Source: DATHWB01 sp040880725
GTDB lineage: Bacteria > Actinomycetota > Acidimicrobiia > Spongiisociales > ZC4RG35
Direction of reading: 5' to 3'
Assembly (NCBI GenBank): GCA_040880725.1
Contig: JBBDHV010000006.1
Location: 1-7,506, forward strand
DNA: 7,506 bases
Part shown: positions 6,234-7,506 of the stretch, in pieces
Position numbering within the stretch: position 1 is the stretch's first letter
Layout: the number at the start of each line of letters is the position of its first letter
The notes under the pieces: model-generated
Told to the model about the DNA's origin: nothing
Seen by the model: the letters and a program-made list of their open reading frames with translations, nothing else
The model's database searches: none
Made by a program: the position numbers and the translations under genes

Positions 6234-7337
6234 ATGTTCTTCACATGTCTCATCATCGCCATCGTCGTCATGGTCGGTCTCGTCGGCTTGAACCGGCGCA
6301 GGCCGGTTCGACCCTCTTCGTCGTGGGCCGACACTCGGCACAATCCAGCCCGCGGGATGGGTGTCGCCCTCCTGGCGGTCACAACCGGAGCGTCCCTGTT
6401 CCTCGCAATGGGAACCGCCAACGCAGCCCACGAGCCCACCATTCTTCTCGGCGACGCAGCGGCATTCTCCGTGCTGGCCGGCACCGCGGTGACCAACACC
6501 GGCGCGACCGGGCTCGCCGGTTGGGTCGGTGTGTCTCCTGGATCGTCGATCGACGGTGGGATCACGACCCCACACCAGGCCACGACGCCGGAGTCGGCCT
6601 CGGCTCAACTCGCCCTGGTCACTGCGTACGACAACGCCAGGAACCGCACAAACGTGACCACGGTCGGCGCTGAGCTCGGCGGTCTCACCCTCACACACGG
6701 CGTGTATGCCGCAACGCTCGGCAAAGCGCCACTTGGGTTGACGGGAGATCTCACTCTCGATGGAGGGGGCGACCCCAACTCGGTGTTCATCTTCCAGACC
6801 GAAGAGACACTCATCACCGGAATCAGCAGGGTGTTATTGACCAACGGCGCGCAAGCATGCAACGTCTTCTGGCAAGTGGGCAGCTCCGCCACTCTGGGCA
6901 CAGGATCCACCTTTGTGGGGAACATCCTGGCCCTGACACAGATCGAGGTCCACACAGGCGTCACGGTGGAAGGCAGGGCGCTTGCCCGGAACGCGGCGGT
7001 GACGCTTGACACCAACACGTTCACCGCGGTCGGGTGTGCCCTGTCCGGGGGGACGACACCGCCCACCGCGCCCGCCTCCACCACGACCACCACAACGACA
7101 TTCGATTCCGTCCCCGACAGCACCGCGACGACGCTGGGGCCACTCGAGGCGACGGCTACGACCGAGGCGGGTGGCGCCAGCGCTGGCACGACTCCGGCGT
7201 CGACTGGCACGAGCCTGCCGTTCACCGGACAGAACTCGATCGAGATGGTCGTCGTTGCCGTTGTGTTGCTCGCACTCGGCGTCGGTGTGCTGCGTATCGG
7301 TCGCCCGGGTCGCAGAGTCGGACCGAGCTCAGATTGA
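6234..7337 (+). CDS. DUF3494 (ice-binding-like) surface protein with LPFTG wall-sorting tail
   Basis: This 367-residue protein is exported and probably fixed to the cell wall. Residues about 67-266 match DUF3494, the beta-solenoid fold of ice-binding proteins: ILLGDAAAFSVLAGTAVTNTG, WVGVSPGSS, ELGGLTLTHGVY, GDLTLDGGGDPNSVFIFQ, NGAQACNVFWQVGSSATLG, TFVGNILAL, ALARNAAVTLDTNTF. C209 and C268 may pair. A Thr/Pro/Ser linker (about 272-326) follows, then LPFTG at 328-332, a hydrophobic helix (about 337-354) and a basic tail, the layout of a sortase substrate. Export uses a segment at about 42-60 cleaved near ANA-A (64/65). Oddly, another hydrophobic stretch (2-19) and RRRPVRP precede it. The 6234 start is favoured by AGGAG six bases upstream; the internal ATG at 6357 has none. 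Many DUF3494 proteins are adhesins or of unknown role, so ice binding is not shown. Confidence 0.88.
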   Translation: MFFTCLIIAIVVMVGLVGLNRRRPVRPSSSWADTRHNPARGMGVALLAVTTGASLFLAMGTANAAHEPTILLGDAAAFSVLAGTAVTNTGATGLAGWVGVSPGSSIDGGITTPHQATTPESASAQLALVTAYDNARNRTNVTTVGAELGGLTLTHGVYAATLGKAPLGLTGDLTLDGGGDPNSVFIFQTEETLITGISRVLLTNGAQACNVFWQVGSSATLGTGSTFVGNILALTQIEVHTGVTVEGRALARNAAVTLDTNTFTAVGCALSGGTTPPTAPASTTTTTTTFDSVPDSTATTLGPLEATATTEAGGASAGTTPASTGTSLPFTGQNSIEMVVVAVVLLALGVGVLRIGRPGRRVGPSSD

Positions 7338-7388
7338 CCCCGACACCTGTCGGGAGTTGACGGTCCCGGCGGTGCATGGTGTCGGGGT
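7337..7388. repeat. Ten-base inverted repeat overlapping the terminator hairpin
   Basis: ACCCCGACAC at 7337-7346 is exactly complementary to GTGTCGGGGT at 7379-7388. The left arm is the same DNA that forms the 7339-7354 hairpin, so the two structures exclude each other. The repeat could also mark the edge of an inserted or repeated element. Confidence 0.45.
7339..7354 (+). terminator. Stem-loop directly after the DUF3494 stop
   Basis: CCCGACA at 7339-7345 and TGTCGGG at 7348-7354 are exact complements, giving a six-pair GC-rich stem with an ACCT loop one base after the stop codon. No T-run follows. It is a plausible actinobacterial terminator or 3'-end stabiliser. Confidence 0.42.
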
Positions 7389-7506
7389 GGTGGCGGCGGC
7401 GTCAGTCAGCTGGCGGATGCGTCTGCGTCGTGGGGTGGCCAACATCGGGGACAAGCCGTGAGGCCGCGATGCTCGGCGCTGACACGCATGGTCAGGATGC
7501 CACGCA
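7389..7506. other. Unassigned right end of the window
   Basis: No family is recognisable in these 118 bases. On the minus strand a frame open to the right edge stops at 7406-7408 and ends with a Cys-x2-Cys pair (ACPRCWPP), possibly the tail of a gene that starts outside. On the plus strand a frame from the ATG at 7376 also stays open to the edge. Third-position GC does not separate them, so no coding call is made. Confidence 0.3.

Noticed and set aside
7070..7110. Microsatellite or CRISPR-like repeat in the ACN-rich tract.
   Set aside because: It is a short degenerate threonine codon run in the stalk of the surface protein, with no spacer-repeat structure.
6357..7337. Internal ATG as the start of the DUF3494 protein.
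   Set aside because: It would give a more usual signal peptide, but has no ribosome binding site, whereas the promoter, leader and AGGAG all fit 6234. Kept as an alternative only.

Overview
This is a GC-rich, tightly packed window, most likely from an actinomycete (Actinomycetota). The evidence is the base composition with strong G/C bias at third codon positions, ATGA/TGATG gene overlaps, an LPFTG-type wall-sorting tail on a DUF3494 protein, and a small winged-helix regulator of a type I associate with actinobacteria. An Acidimicrobiia-like lineage is only a guess. I see no rRNA, tRNA, CRISPR array or recognisable transposase.

Layout. Positions 2-178 (+) hold the C-terminal end of a cupin protein. 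Positions 237-3755 (+) hold a four-gene molybdate (or tungstate) uptake operon. Its order is an XRE-type HTH protein fused to a periplasmic-binding-protein-like sensor domain, then modA (lipoprotein binding protein), modB (permease) and modC (ATPase with TOBE/Mop domain). All three junctions overlap by 4, 4 and 1 bases, so the genes are almost certainly co-transcribed and translationally coupled. The sensor protein probably takes the place of ModE. A 252-base gap with little in it (3756-4007) leads to a major facilitator exporter (4008-5708, +) with a C-terminal soluble ABM-like domain. It converges on a small winged-helix regulator (5838-6113, -), and the gap between them carries hairpins that probably terminate both transcripts.

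The regulator is divergent from a DUF3494 (ice-binding-like) surface protein (6234-7337, +) that ends in a Thr/Pro linker, LPFTG, a membrane helix and basic residues. Their shared 120-base control region is the most structured non-coding DNA here. It has a perfect 6-6-6 dyad, three TTGC-led direct repeats exactly 14 bases apart, a good promoter, and a hairpin that buries the Shine-Dalgarno sequence of the surface-protein gene. After that gene come overlapping inverted repeats and about 120 bases I could not assign.

How the genes work together: the mod genes form one self-contained uptake and sensing unit. The winged-helix regulator and the DUF3494 gene may form a second regulatory pair. The exporter cannot be tied to either from sequence alone. 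Most of the window is known families in a plausible arrangement. The less ordinary points are the regulatory architecture at 6114-6233 and the double hydrophobic N-terminus of the surface protein.
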